Below, in pieces: positions 20,981 to 32,802 of a stretch of 64,000 nucleotides of DNA. The translations under genes were made by a program, and so were the position numbers. The stretch's first letter is position 1. Every line of letters starts with the position of its first letter. The stretch covers positions 1 to 64,000 of the forward strand of contig NZ_JAIVKL010000020.1 in the NCBI RefSeq assembly GCF_020524045.1, written 5' to 3'. The notes below the pieces were generated by a model. That model was not told the origin of the DNA and searched no databases. It saw only the letters and a program-made list of their open reading frames with translations. The DNA is from Metabacillus litoralis (lineage in GTDB: Bacteria > Bacillota > Bacilli > Bacillales > Bacillaceae).

Positions 20981-21679
20981 ATGGCTAAAAAAGGTAAGAA
21001 GTTTCAAGAAGCTGCGAAACTTGTAGATCGTTCAACGTTCTACCCAGTTAATGACGCAGTAGAACTAGTTAAAAAGACTAGCGTTGCTAAATTTGATGCA
21101 ACTGTAGAAGTAGCTTTTCGTTTAGGAGTAGATCCTAAGAAAGCTGACCAACAAATTCGTGGAGCAGTAGTACTTCCGAATGGTACTGGTAAAACTCAAC
21201 GTGTATTAGTATTTGCTAAAGGTGAAAAAGCGAAAGAAGCTGAAGCTGCAGGTGCTGATTATGTTGGAGATGCTGACTATATCAACAAAATCCAACAAGG
21301 TTGGTTTGAATTTGATGTAATCGTAGCAACACCTGATATGATGGGTGAAGTTGGTAAATTAGGTCGTGTATTAGGACCAAAAGGTTTAATGCCAAACCCT
21401 AAAACAGGAACAGTAACATTTGATGTAACGAAAGCTGTAAACGAAATTAAAGCTGGTAAAGTTGAATATCGTTTAGACAAAGCTGGAATTATCCATGTTC
21501 CTATCGGGAAAGTTTCTTTTGATGATAGCAAATTAGTAGAGAACTTCACTACTGTATTTGAAACATTATTAAAAGCTAAGCCAGCTGCAGCAAAAGGTAC
21601 TTACATGAAGAGTGTTAACGCTACTTCAACAATGGGACCTGGCGTGAAAGTTGACACATCAAGCTTTTCTGTAAAATAA
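20981..21679 (+). CDS. rplA: 50S ribosomal protein L1
   Basis: A 232-residue two-domain L1 that forms the mobile stalk at the E site and acts as a translational repressor of its own operon. The [18 protein letters not shown] segment near 125-142 is the conserved RNA-binding region. ATG at 20981 follows AAGGAGG; upstream in-frame sequence covers the L1-type site and is not translated. Confidence 0.98.
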   Translation: MAKKGKKFQEAAKLVDRSTFYPVNDAVELVKKTSVAKFDATVEVAFRLGVDPKKADQQIRGAVVLPNGTGKTQRVLVFAKGEKAKEAEAAGADYVGDADYINKIQQGWFEFDVIVATPDMMGEVGKLGRVLGPKGLMPNPKTGTVTFDVTKAVNEIKAGKVEYRLDKAGIIHVPIGKVSFDDSKLVENFTTVFETLLKAKPAAAKGTYMKSVNATSTMGPGVKVDTSSFSVK

Positions 21680-21685
21680 TAACTA

Positions 21686-21715
21686 TTGACTTCACTATGA
21701 AGTTTAATATATAAT
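21686..21715 (+). promoter_or_regulatory. Promoter of rplJ-rplL
   Basis: TTGACT (21686-21691), 18 bases, TATAAT (21710-21715), starting 7 bases after rplA. The L10 leader follows directly. Confidence 0.8.
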
Positions 21716-21721
21716 TACCAA

Positions 21722-21860
21722 TGTTGTTTAAAACAAATATCGCTATACCGTAGACCGTAGGTGCTCTAGAGCTTAATTTCCTACCGAGGTGTATTTACGA
21801 ATAAAGCATTTTGCTTATTGTTGTATATACAAACCTCCATGTCTAGTGGAGGTTTTTTTA
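21722..21860 (+). promoter_or_regulatory. L10 leader with attenuator
   Basis: The ACCGTAGACCGTAGGTGC and TTTCCTACCGAGGTG segments are the conserved core of the Firmicute L10 leader. It ends with ACCTCCA/TGGAGGT and seven T (to about 21859), a terminator hairpin. Free L10(L12)4 complex binding the core should favour termination and limit rplJ-rplL expression. Confidence 0.92.
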
Positions 21861-21912
21861 CGGCCATCACCGAACGGTACTAGTGTTACATGAATCTACA
21901 GGAGGTGTAACA

Positions 21913-22413
21913 ATGAGCGCAATTATCGAAAAGAAAAAACAGATCGTAGAAGAAATTTCTACTAAGTTCCGTGAAAGTAAATCTACTATCGTTGTAGATT
22001 ACCGTGGATTAACTGTAGGTGAAGTGACTGAATTACGTAAACAATTACGTGATGCAGGAATTGAATTTAAAGTTTACAAAAACACGATGACTCGTCGTGC
22101 GGTAGAACTTGCTGAACTTACTGGTCTTAACGACGCATTAACTGGTCCAAACGCAATTGCTTTTGGTGGTGATGATGTTGTAGCTCCAGCTAAAATTTTA
22201 AATGACTTCGCTAAAAAGCATGAAGCACTTGAAATCAAAGCTGGTGTAATCGAAGGAAATATCGCTTCAGTTGAAGAAGTTAAAGCTCTTGCTGAACTTC
22301 CATCACGCGAAGGTTTACTTTCTATGTTGCTTAGCGTTCTTCAAGCTCCAATCCGTAATCTTGCACTTGCTACAAAAGCTGTTGCAGATCAAAAAGAAGA
22401 ACAAGGCGCATAA
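21913..22413 (+). CDS. rplJ: 50S ribosomal protein L10
   Basis: A 166-residue L10. The globular N-terminal domain (about 1-130) binds 23S rRNA and L11; the C-terminal helix ([20 protein letters not shown]) holds L7/L12 dimers. ATG at 21913 follows GGAGGTGTAAC. It is the regulator that binds the leader at 21722. rplL follows 65 bases later. Confidence 0.98.
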   Translation: MSAIIEKKKQIVEEISTKFRESKSTIVVDYRGLTVGEVTELRKQLRDAGIEFKVYKNTMTRRAVELAELTGLNDALTGPNAIAFGGDDVVAPAKILNDFAKKHEALEIKAGVIEGNIASVEEVKALAELPSREGLLSMLLSVLQAPIRNLALATKAVADQKEEQGA

Positions 22414-22478
22414 TTTATTAGAACTAACTTTTGTAATGTAAGAAAACTATTAATAGGAAAAACAAGGAGGAAATTATA

Positions 22479-22838
22479 ATGACTCAAGAACAAATCATTG
22501 AAGCAGTTAAAAGTATGACTGTTTTAGAATTAAACGACTTAGTTAAAGCAATCGAAGAAGAGTTTGGTGTAACTGCTGCAGCTCCTGTAGCTGCTGCTGC
22601 TGCTGGTGGAGAAGCTGCTGCTGAGCAAACTGAATTTGACGTAGTACTTGCAAGTGCTGGCGGACAAAAAATCAAAGTTATCAAAGTAGTACGTGAAGCT
22701 ACTGGTCTTGGATTAAAAGAAGCTAAAGAAGTTGTAGATAACGCTCCTAAAGCAATCAAAGAAGGCGTATCTAAAGAAGAAGCTGAAGAATTAAAAGCTA
22801 AACTTGAAGAAGTTGGAGCTTCTGTAGAAGTTAAGTAA
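22479..22838 (+). CDS. rplL: 50S ribosomal protein L7/L12
   Basis: A 119-residue stalk protein: an N-terminal dimerization helix, an alanine/glycine-rich hinge (near 35-50) and a C-terminal factor-binding domain (KTKVIK-type [20 protein letters not shown]). It recruits EF-G, EF-Tu and other factors. AAGGAGG precedes it, and a terminator at 22853 ends the unit. Confidence 0.98.
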   Translation: MTQEQIIEAVKSMTVLELNDLVKAIEEEFGVTAAAPVAAAAAGGEAAAEQTEFDVVLASAGGQKIKVIKVVREATGLGLKEAKEVVDNAPKAIKEGVSKEEAEELKAKLEEVGASVEVK

Positions 22839-22852
22839 TATCACCAACTTAT

Positions 22853-22885
22853 GAAAGCTCGCCGGTTTATGGCGAGCTTTTTATT
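22853..22885 (+). terminator. Terminator after rplL
   Basis: AAAGCTCGCC pairs with GGCGAGCTTT around a short loop, followed by a T-rich run. Confidence 0.93.
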
Positions 22886-23046
22886 ATTTAGGATCTATTA
22901 TTTTTTCTGATTATATATCTATGGTTTTTTAGTTTGGAATTAATTGTGTCCGGGCACCATGCGCTAGAGACTTTAATTTTTATAAAATTATTGTATAAAA
23001 TGACCAAAAAGTGTGAAGCCTAATTCTTTGAAAGAGGAGGAGCAAT

Positions 23047-23646
23047 ATGAGTAATCATTATTATTCTGAAAAGCCCACTGTAGAAAGCGATCGTAAGAAA
23101 TGGTCTTTTACGCTGAAAGGTCACAATTTCACCTTTCAAAGTGATCGAGGAGTATTCTCAAAAAATGAAGTAGACTTTGGATCCCGTCTTTTAATAGATT
23201 CATTCTCTTTATCAGAAGTTGAAGGAGACATTTTAGATGTTGGATGTGGATATGGTCCTATAGGTTTATCTATGGCAAAATATTATGATAGACACGTTGA
23301 TATGATTGATATTAATGAGAGGGCAGTTGAATTAGCGAAGGAAAATGCAGATTTAAATTCAATTCGAAATGTCGATATCTTTCAGAGTAATCTTTTTGAA
23401 AAGATAGAAGGAAAATCATATGCTGCTATTTTAACAAATCCACCTATACGTGCTGGAAAAGTTGTGGTTCATAGTATATTTAGAGAAAGCTTCAACCATT
23501 TGGTTAACGAAGGTGAATTATGGGTTGTTATTCAGAAAAAGCAGGGAGCACCTTCAACAATTGAGTTGCTACAGGAATTGTTCTCTGAAGTAGAGGTTGT
23601 TGTAAAGAAAAAAGGCTATTATATCATTAAAGCTAAAAAATGTTGA
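23047..23646 (+). CDS. Class I SAM-dependent methyltransferase, RsmC-like (YbxB)
   Basis: A 199-residue protein with the SAM-binding ILDVGCGYGPIGLSMAK motif near 60-76 and the NPPIRAGK catalytic motif near 137-144, the form typical of small-subunit rRNA guanine N2-methyltransferases such as RsmC. The position between rplL and rpoB is that of B. subtilis ybxB. 16S rRNA methylation is inferred. GAGGAGGAGC precedes the ATG. Confidence 0.85.
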   Translation: MSNHYYSEKPTVESDRKKWSFTLKGHNFTFQSDRGVFSKNEVDFGSRLLIDSFSLSEVEGDILDVGCGYGPIGLSMAKYYDRHVDMIDINERAVELAKENADLNSIRNVDIFQSNLFEKIEGKSYAAILTNPPIRAGKVVVHSIFRESFNHLVNEGELWVVIQKKQGAPSTIELLQELFSEVEVVVKKKGYYIIKAKKC

Positions 23647-23671
23647 CTCTAATTTTTCAATGTGTTAACAT
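23643..23671 (+). promoter_or_regulatory. rpoB promoter candidate 1
   Basis: TTGACT (23643-23648), 17 bases, TAACAT (23666-23671). The -35 overlaps the stop codon of the methyltransferase gene. Confidence 0.65.
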
Positions 23672-23711
23672 TATAAAATGCCAATATATAATTTCCATAA
23701 CTATCTAATTT

Positions 23712-23740
23712 TTGTGAAAAAAGGTGTATAAAATTAGAAT
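23712..23740 (+). promoter_or_regulatory. rpoB promoter candidate 2
   Basis: TTGTGA (23712-23717), 17 bases, TAGAAT (23735-23740), about 70 bases after the first candidate. Confidence 0.5.
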
Positions 23741-23782
23741 AGATGGAGATAATTATAAAATCAATAGTACGTTTCAAATTGT

Positions 23783-23810
23783 GGTTTTCTTACTAGAAAC
23801 CCTTTTTATT
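23783..23810 (+). terminator. Possible attenuator in the rpoB leader
   Basis: GGTTTT pairs with GAAACC (one G-U) around a 7-base loop and is followed by CTTTTTATTTTTT. It lies after both promoter candidates and about 190 bases before rpoB, so it would act inside the rpoB leader. A later hairpin AAGAGAA/TTCTCTT (23895-23922) has no T run. Confidence 0.5.
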
Positions 23811-24001
23811 TTTTGTTTTTTCCTTGCGTTAGTACTTGATTTTCCTTTGTTTTTATTTCAGATTTTATTGGTAGTATATTAGATATTGATTTTCAAGAGA
23901 ATGATCATATGTGAGTTCTCTTATTCGTCTGTCTAAAAATTAAAGGTATACATAACAGTACAACGTAAGATCTATTACGCTTGATTTGAGGGGTGAATGA
24001 G

Positions 24002-27000
24002 TTGACAGGTCAACTAGTTCAGTATGGACGACACCGCCAACGCAGAAGTTATGCACGCATTAGTGAAGTGTTAGAATTACCAAATCTTATCGAAATTCAA
24101 ACCTCTTCCTATCAATGGTTTCTTGATGAGGGCTTGAGAGAAATGTTCCAAGATATTTCTCCTATTGAGGATTTCACTGGTAACCTCTCGCTAGAGTTTA
24201 TTGATTATAGCTTAGGAGACCCTAAGTATCCTGTAGAGGAATCAAAAGAACGCGATGTTACCTATTCTGCACCATTACGTGTGAAGGTGCGTTTAATTAA
24301 CAAGGAAACTGGTGAAGTAAAGGATCAGGATGTCTTTATGGGAGATTTTCCTCTCATGACAGAGACAGGTACATTTGTTATCAACGGAGCAGAGCGCGTT
24401 ATTGTATCGCAATTAGTCCGTTCACCAAGTGTATATTACAGTGGTAAGGTCGACAAAAATGGTAGAAGAGGCTTTACTGCAACTGTTATTCCAAACCGTG
24501 GAGCTTGGTTAGAGTACGAAACAGATGCAAAAGATGTTGTTTATGTACGTATAGATCGTACACGTAAATTACCTGTAACGGTTTTATTACGTGCTCTTGG
24601 GTTTGGCTCTGATCAAGAAATCATCGATTTATTAGGTGAAAACGAGTACTTACGTAATACACTTGATAAAGATAATACAGAAACTACTGAGAAAGCATTG
24701 CTTGAAATCTATGAGAGACTTCGCCCTGGTGAGCCTCCAACAGTAGATAATGCGAAGAGTTTATTAGACTCTAGATTTTTTGATCCAAAACGCTATGATT
24801 TAGCAAATGTTGGACGTTACAAGATTAATAAAAAGCTTCACATTAAAAACCGCCTATTTAATCAAAGATTAGCTGAAACTCTAGTTGATCCAGAAACTGG
24901 CGAAATTATTGCTGAAAAAGGCACGATGATTGATAGAAGAACATTGGATCGAATTATCCCTAACCTCGAAAGTGGAGTTGGTTTCGTAAAAGAGCAACCT
25001 TCTGGTGGAGTTACGGATGATGAAGTAACTATCCAATCTATCAAAATTTTTGCACCTAACGATCCTGAAGGTGAGAAAGTTATCAATGTATTAGGTAACG
25101 CTTATGTAGAAGAGAGTGTAAAGAATATTACAGTAGCAGATATTTTATCTTCTATTAGTTATTTCTTTAACTTATTACATGGTGTGGGCGATACAGATGA
25201 TATTGATCATCTTGGGAATCGTAGACTTCGTTCTGTTGGTGAATTACTACAAAACCAATTTAGAATTGGTTTATCAAGAATGGAACGTGTTGTTCGTGAA
25301 AGAATGTCAATCCAGGATACGAATACAATTACTCCACAGCAGTTAATTAATATTCGCCCTGTTATTGCTTCAATCAAAGAATTCTTTGGTAGTTCTCAGT
25401 TATCTCAGTTCATGGATCAAACGAATCCTCTGGCTGAGTTAACACATAAACGTCGTTTATCAGCATTAGGGCCTGGTGGATTAACACGTGAACGTGCAGG
25501 ATTTGAAGTACGTGACGTACATTATTCTCACTATGGTCGTATGTGTCCAATTGAAACTCCTGAGGGACCGAACATTGGATTAATTAACTCATTATCTTCA
25601 TATGCGAAAGTTAACCGATTTGGATTTATTGAAACTCCTTATCGTAGAGTCGATCCTGAAACAGGTAAAGTAACAGCTCGAATTGACTATTTAACAGCTG
25701 ATGAAGAAGATAACTATGTTGTAGCACAAGCAAACGCACGACTTGCAGATGATGGATCATTTATTGATACAGATATCGTTGCTCGTTTCCGTGGGGAAAA
25801 TACTGTTATTAACAGAGACCGCATCGATTACATGGATGTATCTCCTAAACAGGTAGTTTCAGCTGCAACAGCATGTATTCCTTTCTTAGAAAATGATGAC
25901 TCTAACCGTGCATTGATGGGTGCAAACATGCAACGTCAAGCAGTACCATTAATGAATCCAGAAGCTCCTTTAGTAGGAACTGGTATGGAATATGTATCTG
26001 GTAAAGATTCAGGTGCTGCTGTGATCTGTAAACACCCTGGTATCGTAGAGCGTGTAGAAGCTAAGAATGTATATGTTCGCCGCTATGAAGAAGTGAATGG
26101 ACAAAAAGTTAAAGGTAATTTAGATAAATATAGCATGTTAAAGTTTATCCGTTCTAACCAAGGAACATGCTACAACCAACGCCCGATCGTTAGTGAAGGT
26201 GATGAAGTTGTAAAAGGTGAAATCCTTGCAGACGGACCATCAATGGAACAAGGGGAACTAGCATTAGGTAGAAACGTAATGGTAGCATTCATGACTTGGG
26301 ATGGTTATAACTATGAAGATGCTATTATCATGAGTGAAAGACTTGTTAAAGACGATGTGTATACTTCTATCCACATCGAAGAATATGAGTCTGAATCACG
26401 TGATACAAAGTTAGGACCTGAAGAAATCACTCGTGATATCCCTAACGTTGGGGAAGATGCTTTAAGAAACTTAGATGAACGTGGAATCATTCGCGTTGGT
26501 GCTGAAGTAAAAGATGGAGATTTATTAGTTGGTAAAGTAACTCCTAAGGGTGTTACAGAATTAACTGCTGAAGAACGTCTGTTACATGCAATATTCGGTG
26601 AAAAAGCTCGAGAAGTTCGTGATACTTCATTACGTGTACCTCATGGTGGTGGAGGAATCATCCTTGATGTTAAAGTATTTAACCGTGAGGATGGAGATGA
26701 ATTACCACCAGGTGTGAATCAGTTAGTTCGCGTTTATATCGTTCAGAAGCGTAAGATTTCTGAAGGTGATAAAATGGCAGGACGACATGGTAACAAAGGT
26801 GTAATTTCTCGTATCCTTCCTGAAGAGGATATGCCATATTTACCAGATGGTACACCAGTTGATATCATGTTAAATCCACTTGGAGTTCCTTCACGTATGA
26901 ATATCGGTCAAGTATTAGAGCTCCACTTAGGTATGGCTGCTCGTACGTTAGGTATTCATGTTGCTTCACCAGTATTTGATGGAGCACGTGAGGAAGATGT

Positions 27001-27580
27001 TTGGTCAACTTTAGAAGAAGCAGGCATGGCTCGCGATGCGAAAACAGTATTATATGATGGACGCAGTGGAGAACCATTTGATAACCGTGTATCAGTTGGG
27101 ATCATGTACATGATCAAACTTGCACATATGGTTGATGATAAATTACATGCTCGTTCTACAGGACCATACTCATTAGTTACACAGCAACCACTTGGCGGTA
27201 AAGCACAATTTGGTGGTCAGCGATTTGGTGAGATGGAGGTATGGGCACTTGAAGCATATGGTGCTGCATATACTCTTCAAGAAATCTTAACTGTTAAATC
27301 TGATGATGTTGTAGGTCGTGTGAAAACTTATGAAGCAATTGTTAAAGGTGAGAATGTACCTGAACCAGGTGTTCCGGAATCATTTAAAGTATTAATTAAA
27401 GAGCTTCAAAGTTTAGGTATGGACGTTAAGATGCTTTCAAGTGATGAGCAAGAGATTGAAATGAGAGACCTTGATGATGAAGAAGACTCTCAACAAGCAG
27501 AAGGATTATCAGTTAACGAAACGGTTGAACCAGAACCACAGTCAGCTGATTTAGATAAAGATCCAGTAGTAAAAGAATAA
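24002..27580 (+). CDS. rpoB: RNA polymerase beta subunit
   Basis: A 1192-residue beta subunit, one residue from the B. subtilis length. TTG at 24002 is chosen over the GTG at 23993 because [20 protein letters not shown] is the known N-terminus and GAGGGGTG precedes it. The rifampicin region ([19 protein letters not shown], near residue 465) is wild type, so no rpoB-based resistance is predicted. The C-terminal acidic tail is variable, as in relatives. Confidence 0.98.
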   Translation: MTGQLVQYGRHRQRRSYARISEVLELPNLIEIQTSSYQWFLDEGLREMFQDISPIEDFTGNLSLEFIDYSLGDPKYPVEESKERDVTYSAPLRVKVRLINKETGEVKDQDVFMGDFPLMTETGTFVINGAERVIVSQLVRSPSVYYSGKVDKNGRRGFTATVIPNRGAWLEYETDAKDVVYVRIDRTRKLPVTVLLRALGFGSDQEIIDLLGENEYLRNTLDKDNTETTEKALLEIYERLRPGEPPTVDNAKSLLDSRFFDPKRYDLANVGRYKINKKLHIKNRLFNQRLAETLVDPETGEIIAEKGTMIDRRTLDRIIPNLESGVGFVKEQPSGGVTDDEVTIQSIKIFAPNDPEGEKVINVLGNAYVEESVKNITVADILSSISYFFNLLHGVGDTDDIDHLGNRRLRSVGELLQNQFRIGLSRMERVVRERMSIQDTNTITPQQLINIRPVIASIKEFFGSSQLSQFMDQTNPLAELTHKRRLSALGPGGLTRERAGFEVRDVHYSHYGRMCPIETPEGPNIGLINSLSSYAKVNRFGFIETPYRRVDPETGKVTARIDYLTADEEDNYVVAQANARLADDGSFIDTDIVARFRGENTVINRDRIDYMDVSPKQVVSAATACIPFLENDDSNRALMGANMQRQAVPLMNPEAPLVGTGMEYVSGKDSGAAVICKHPGIVERVEAKNVYVRRYEEVNGQKVKGNLDKYSMLKFIRSNQGTCYNQRPIVSEGDEVVKGEILADGPSMEQGELALGRNVMVAFMTWDGYNYEDAIIMSERLVKDDVYTSIHIEEYESESRDTKLGPEEITRDIPNVGEDALRNLDERGIIRVGAEVKDGDLLVGKVTPKGVTELTAEERLLHAIFGEKAREVRDTSLRVPHGGGGIILDVKVFNREDGDELPPGVNQLVRVYIVQKRKISEGDKMAGRHGNKGVISRILPEEDMPYLPDGTPVDIMLNPLGVPSRMNIGQVLELHLGMAARTLGIHVASPVFDGAREEDVWSTLEEAGMARDAKTVLYDGRSGEPFDNRVSVGIMYMIKLAHMVDDKLHARSTGPYSLVTQQPLGGKAQFGGQRFGEMEVWALEAYGAAYTLQEILTVKSDDVVGRVKTYEAIVKGENVPEPGVPESFKVLIKELQSLGMDVKMLSSDEQEIEMRDLDDEEDSQQAEGLSVNETVEPEPQSADLDKDPVVKE

Positions 27581-27599
27581 GTTTTTAAGCAAAGTTGTC

Positions 27600-27654
27600 T
27601 ATAACTCAATGAACGAATGTTCATTGAGTTATAGCACTGAAGCTATAACTTTTT
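27600..27654 (+). promoter_or_regulatory. Overlapping hairpins between rpoB and rpoC
   Basis: A 15-bp perfect stem (27600-27614 with 27619-27633, loop GAAT) overlaps a second stem, GTTATAGC (27628-27635) with GCTATAAC (27642-27649), which is followed by TTTTT. The two share six bases and cannot both form. The second has the form of an intrinsic terminator and the first of its competitor. Confidence 0.7.
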
Positions 27655-27696
27655 AAAATAGGGTATAACCTGAAGACGAAAAGGGAGGTAGGCCCC

Positions 27697-30600
27697 TTGT
27701 TAGATGTTAATAATTTTGAATATATGAGCATCGGCTTAGCTTCACCTGACAAGATTCGTTCTTGGTCATTTGGAGAGGTTAAGAAACCAGAAACAATTAA
27801 TTACCGAACGTTAAAGCCAGAAAAAGATGGTTTGTTCTGTGAACGTATCTTTGGTCCAACAAAAGACTGGGAATGTCATTGTGGGAAATATAAAAGAGTA
27901 CGTTATAAAGGTGTAGTTTGTGATCGTTGTGGAGTTGAAGTTACACGTGCAAAAGTTCGCCGTGAAAGAATGGGTCATATTGAATTAGCTGCTCCTGTAT
28001 CACATATTTGGTACTTTAAAGGTATTCCAAGTCGTATGGGTTTAGTATTAGATATGTCTCCTCGTGCATTGGAAGAAGTTATTTACTTTGCTTCCTATGT
28101 CACTACTGAAACTGGTGATACGCCACTTGAAAAGAAACAACTATTATCTGAAAAAGAATACCGTGCTTATCGTGAAAAATATGGTAATACATTCCAAGCT
28201 TCAATGGGTGCAGAAGCGATTAAAAAGCTTCTTGCTGATATTGATGCTGATAAAGAAGTAGAAGGCTTAAAAGAAGAGCTGAAGACTGCACAGGGACAAC
28301 GTAGAACTCGTGCAATTAAACGTTTAGAAGTTCTTGAAGCATTCCGTAACTCTGGTAACGAACCTTCATGGATGATTTTAGATGTGTTACCTGTTATCCC
28401 ACCTGAGTTACGTCCAATGGTACAACTTGATGGTGGTCGTTTTGCTACTTCGGATTTAAATGACTTATATAGACGTGTTATTAATCGTAATAATCGTCTA
28501 AAGCGTTTATTAGATCTAGGAGCACCAAGTATTATTGTTCAAAATGAAAAGCGTATGCTTCAAGAAGCAGTTGATGCTTTAATTGATAATGGTCGTCGTG
28601 GCCGTCCAGTAACTGGTCCAGGTAACCGTCCGTTAAAATCTCTTTCACATATGTTGAAGGGTAAACAAGGTCGTTTCCGTCAAAATCTTCTGGGTAAACG
28701 TGTTGACTATTCTGGTCGTTCTGTAATTGTTGTTGGTCCGAACTTAAAAATGTACCAATGTGGATTACCGAAAGAGATGGCACTTGAGCTATTCAAACCA
28801 TTTGTCATGAAGGAATTAGTTGAAAAAGGTCTTGCTCATAATATTAAGAGTGCAAAACGCAAAATTGAGCGAGTACAACCTGAAGTTTGGGATGTATTAG
28901 AATCAGTTATTAAAGAGCATCCAGTACTACTTAACCGTGCACCTACTCTTCATAGACTAGGAATTCAAGCTTTCGAACCTACTTTAGTGGAAGGGCGCGC
29001 AATTCGTCTTCACCCTCTAGTATGTACTGCATACAATGCAGATTTCGATGGTGACCAAATGGCTGTTCACGTTCCACTTTCAGCAGAAGCTCAAGCAGAA
29101 GCACGTATATTAATGCTTGCTGCTCAAAACATCCTTAACCCTAAAGATGGTAAACCAGTTGTTACTCCTTCGCAGGATATGGTTTTAGGTAACTACTACT
29201 TAACATTAGAACGTTCTGGAACAATTGGTGAAGGAATGATCTTCAATGATACTAGTGAAGCATTACTTGCTTATCAAAACGGTTATGTACACTTACATAC
29301 ACGTGTAGCTGTAAACGCTGGTTCATTAAATAAGCAAAGCTTTACTGAAAAACAGAACAAGATGTTACTTGTTACAACTGTTGGAAAGCTGATCTTTAAT
29401 GAAATTTTACCGGAATCATTCCCTTATATGAATGAACCGACTAAACAAAATATTGAAGAGAAGACTCCTGATAAATATTTCCTTGAGACATCGGCTGATG
29501 TGAAAGAGTTTATTGAAGCTCAAGAGGAAATTGCACCATTTAAAAAGGGTATACTTGGAAATGTTATTGCTGAGATTTTCAAGAAGTTCCATATTACTGA
29601 AACTTCAAAAATGCTAGATCGCATGAAAAATCTTGGATTTAGATATTCAACTAAAGCAGGTATCACAGTTGGTGTATCTGATATTATCGTTTTACCAGAG
29701 AAGAAAGAGATCATTAGTGAAGCACAAACAAAAGTTGACAATGTTCTAAAGCAGTTCAGAAGAGGTTTAATCACTGAAGACGAGCGCTATGAACGTGTTA
29801 TTTCCATTTGGAGTGCAGCTAAAGATACAATTCAAGGTAAGTTAATGGCGTCACTAGATAAGCGCAATCCAATCTTTATGATGAGTGATTCAGGAGCTCG
29901 TGGTAATGCATCTAACTTTACACAGCTTGCTGGTATGCGTGGACTAATGGCCAATCCGGCTGGACGAATCATTGAATTACCAATCAAATCTAGTTTCCGT
30001 GAAGGTTTAACAGTATTAGAGTACTTTATCTCTACTCACGGTGCGCGTAAAGGTCTTGCTGATACGGCACTTAAAACGGCTGACTCAGGTTACTTAACAC
30101 GTCGACTTGTAGATGTTGCTCAAGATGTTATCATTCGTGATGATGATTGTGGTACAGATCGTGGTATTCTTGCCGAATCAATCAGAGAAGGTACTGAGAT
30201 CATTGAAAAGTTAGATGAGCGTCTAATCGGACGTTACTGTCGTAAGGTGGTTAAACATCCTGAAACAGATGAAATCATCGTTAATGAGAACGAGTTAATT
30301 ACAGAGGATATTGCTGTTGAAATTATTGAAGCAGGAATTGATAAAGTATGGATCCGTTCTGCATTTACATGTAATACTAGACATGGTGTATGTAAAAGAT
30401 GTTACGGTCGTAACCTTGCTACAGGAACAGAGGTTGAAGTTGGTGAAGCAGTTGGAATTATTGCAGCTCAATCAATCGGTGAGCCAGGAACACAGTTAAC
30501 GATGCGTACATTCCATACAGGTGGAGTTGCTGGAGACGATATCACTCAAGGTTTACCACGTATCCAAGAGTTATTTGAAGCTAGAAACCCTAAAGGTCAA

Positions 30601-31296
30601 GCAATTATCTCAGAAATCATTGGGGTAGTTTCAGAAATAAACGAAGTACGTGATAAACAACAAGAAATTGTTATTCAAGGTGAAGTAGAGTCCCGTTCTT
30701 ACACAGCGCCATATAATGCAAGACTTAAAGTTACTCAAGGTGATAAAGTTGAGAGTGGTCAAGTCTTAACAGAGGGTTCAATTGATCCTAAAGAGTTACT
30801 GAAAGTAAAAGATTTACAAGCAGTACAACAATATCTATTACGTGAAGTTCAAAAAGTATACCGTATGCAAGGGGTAGAAATTGGAGATAAGCACGTAGAG
30901 GTTATGGTACGTCAAATGCTTCGAAAAGTAAGAGTAATGGATGCTGGTGACACAGATGTATTACCTGGTACATTACTAGATGTTCATCAATTTACTGATG
31001 CTAATAAACAAGTATTGCTAGATGGTAAACGTCCAGCAACAGGTAGACCTGTATTACTTGGTATTACTAAAGCATCACTAGAAACTGATTCATTCCTATC
31101 TGCAGCATCATTCCAAGAAACAACTCGTGTTCTTACGGATGCAGCAATTAAAGGAAAACGTGATGAGCTATTAGGACTTAAAGAGAATGTTATCATTGGT
31201 AAACTTGTTCCAGCTGGAACGGGTATGCCAAGATACCGACAAGCTGAACCAATTTCTAAAGTGCAACAAACCGAAGAGGTTGTTACAGTCGATTAA
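27697..31296 (+). CDS. rpoC: RNA polymerase beta' subunit
   Basis: A 1199-residue beta' subunit. Zinc sites are visible at the N-terminus ([20 protein letters not shown], near 60-80) and in the later [13 protein letters not shown] segment. The catalytic NADFDGD, which holds magnesium, is near residues 447-453. TTG at 27697 follows AAGGGAGGT and matches the known [10 protein letters not shown] start. It is separated from rpoB by 116 bases that hold two competing hairpins. Confidence 0.98.
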   Translation: MLDVNNFEYMSIGLASPDKIRSWSFGEVKKPETINYRTLKPEKDGLFCERIFGPTKDWECHCGKYKRVRYKGVVCDRCGVEVTRAKVRRERMGHIELAAPVSHIWYFKGIPSRMGLVLDMSPRALEEVIYFASYVTTETGDTPLEKKQLLSEKEYRAYREKYGNTFQASMGAEAIKKLLADIDADKEVEGLKEELKTAQGQRRTRAIKRLEVLEAFRNSGNEPSWMILDVLPVIPPELRPMVQLDGGRFATSDLNDLYRRVINRNNRLKRLLDLGAPSIIVQNEKRMLQEAVDALIDNGRRGRPVTGPGNRPLKSLSHMLKGKQGRFRQNLLGKRVDYSGRSVIVVGPNLKMYQCGLPKEMALELFKPFVMKELVEKGLAHNIKSAKRKIERVQPEVWDVLESVIKEHPVLLNRAPTLHRLGIQAFEPTLVEGRAIRLHPLVCTAYNADFDGDQMAVHVPLSAEAQAEARILMLAAQNILNPKDGKPVVTPSQDMVLGNYYLTLERSGTIGEGMIFNDTSEALLAYQNGYVHLHTRVAVNAGSLNKQSFTEKQNKMLLVTTVGKLIFNEILPESFPYMNEPTKQNIEEKTPDKYFLETSADVKEFIEAQEEIAPFKKGILGNVIAEIFKKFHITETSKMLDRMKNLGFRYSTKAGITVGVSDIIVLPEKKEIISEAQTKVDNVLKQFRRGLITEDERYERVISIWSAAKDTIQGKLMASLDKRNPIFMMSDSGARGNASNFTQLAGMRGLMANPAGRIIELPIKSSFREGLTVLEYFISTHGARKGLADTALKTADSGYLTRRLVDVAQDVIIRDDDCGTDRGILAESIREGTEIIEKLDERLIGRYCRKVVKHPETDEIIVNENELITEDIAVEIIEAGIDKVWIRSAFTCNTRHGVCKRCYGRNLATGTEVEVGEAVGIIAAQSIGEPGTQLTMRTFHTGGVAGDDITQGLPRIQELFEARNPKGQAIISEIIGVVSEINEVRDKQQEIVIQGEVESRSYTAPYNARLKVTQGDKVESGQVLTEGSIDPKELLKVKDLQAVQQYLLREVQKVYRMQGVEIGDKHVEVMVRQMLRKVRVMDAGDTDVLPGTLLDVHQFTDANKQVLLDGKRPATGRPVLLGITKASLETDSFLSAASFQETTRVLTDAAIKGKRDELLGLKENVIIGKLVPAGTGMPRYRQAEPISKVQQTEEVVTVD

Positions 31297-31344
31297 GTTT
31301 TAAATTGCTCCAAATTGATCTTTACTAAATGAATAGATTGGATT

Positions 31345-31392
31345 GAGATGGATGGATAAATAATTTTCTGGAGTTATGTTGACATCCATCTC
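31345..31392 (+). repeat. 10-bp inverted repeat over the str promoter
   Basis: GAGATGGATG (31345-31354) is exactly complementary to 31383-31392, with a 28-base loop. The right arm shares two bases with the -35 of the str promoter. In the rpoC transcript it would form a 3' hairpin. Confidence 0.6.
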
Positions 31393-31407
31393 TTCCAATG
31401 TTACTAT
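31379..31407 (+). promoter_or_regulatory. Promoter of the str operon
   Basis: A consensus TTGACA (31379-31384), 17 bases, TACTAT (31402-31407), 49 bases before the first str gene. Confidence 0.8.
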
Positions 31408-31455
31408 ATTCAAGGTGCTCAATCTTAAACCTGTTGCTTTGGAGGATATAGAATT

Positions 31456-31704
31456 ATGTCTTATGAAAAAGTATCACAGGCAACCAAAATAATTGTTGGT
31501 ACTAAGCAATCAGTCAAAGCTCTATTAAACAATGAAGTTAGAGAGATCATCATTGCTGAAGATGCTGATTATCGAATTGTCCAAAAGATAATTCATACAG
31601 CAGATCAACAGCAAGTTCCTTTAACGAAGGTTACTTCTATGAAAGAGCTTGGTAAAGCTTGTGGAATTGAAGTTGGAGCTGCAGCTGTAGCTATAATACA
31701 GTAA
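31456..31704 (+). CDS. rplGB: L7Ae-family ribosomal protein (YbxF, L7Ae-like)
   Basis: An 82-residue protein of the L7Ae/L30e/YbxF family that binds kink-turn RNA. The conserved core (VGTKQSVKALLNNEVREIIIAEDAD and the AIIQ C-terminus, with hydrophobic ACGIEVGAAAV) is present. It begins the str operon, as in B. subtilis. Its exact place on the ribosome is unsettled; the name follows the B. subtilis gene at this position. GGAGG precedes the ATG. Confidence 0.88.
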   Translation: MSYEKVSQATKIIVGTKQSVKALLNNEVREIIIAEDADYRIVQKIIHTADQQQVPLTKVTSMKELGKACGIEVGAAAVAIIQ

Positions 31705-31788
31705 AAACTGTTTTTGCAATTTATATATGATATGTTGCAGGAACTTTGTTTTTGCCTAAATATGAACCACCTGGATGTGTGGTATTGA

Positions 31789-32232
<444 letters not shown>

Positions 32233-32272
32233 TCATCAAATAAATTAAACTGAAATGAAGGGAGGACATAAC

Positions 32273-32743
32273 ATGCCACGTAAAGGTCCTGTTACAAAAA
32301 GAGATGTATTACCAGATCCACTTTACAATTCAAAGCTTGTTACACGTTTAGTAAACAGAATTATGATCGACGGAAAAAGAGGTAAAGCACAATCTGTACT
32401 TTATAATGCTTTCGATTTAATTAAAGAACGTTCAGGTAAAGATGCTATGGAAGTGTTTGAACAAGCACTTAAAAACATCATGCCAGTTCTTGAAGTTAAA
32501 GCACGTCGTGTTGGTGGAGCTAACTACCAAGTACCTGTTGAAGTGCGTCCTGATCGTCGTACAACTTTAGGTCTTCGTTGGTTAGTAAACTACGCTCGTC
32601 TTCGTGGAGAAAAGACGATGGAAGAGCGTTTAGCTAACGAAATTCTTGATGCTGCTAACAATACTGGTGCAGCAGTTAAGAAACGTGAAGATACACACAA
32701 GATGGCTGAAGCAAATAAAGCATTTGCTCACTATCGTTGGTAA
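32273..32743 (+). CDS. rpsG: 30S ribosomal protein S7
   Basis: A 156-residue S7, head-assembly protein that binds the 3' domain of 16S rRNA, with the [20 protein letters not shown] signature near residues 76-95. ATG at 32273 (MPRKGP) follows AGGGAGG; an in-frame ATG at 32255 lies within the previous spacer and is not used. Confidence 0.98.
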   Translation: MPRKGPVTKRDVLPDPLYNSKLVTRLVNRIMIDGKRGKAQSVLYNAFDLIKERSGKDAMEVFEQALKNIMPVLEVKARRVGGANYQVPVEVRPDRRTTLGLRWLVNYARLRGEKTMEERLANEILDAANNTGAAVKKREDTHKMAEANKAFAHYRW

Positions 32744-32802
32744 TCATTAGACAAAACTAAAATAAAACAAAAAAATTCCAATTTGGAAGGAGAAATTACC
32801 CA

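Noticed and set aside
28064-28261. Open frames inside rpoB, rpoC, fusA and tuf on either strand
   Set aside because: They are shadows of highly conserved genes, without binding sites or recognisable products.
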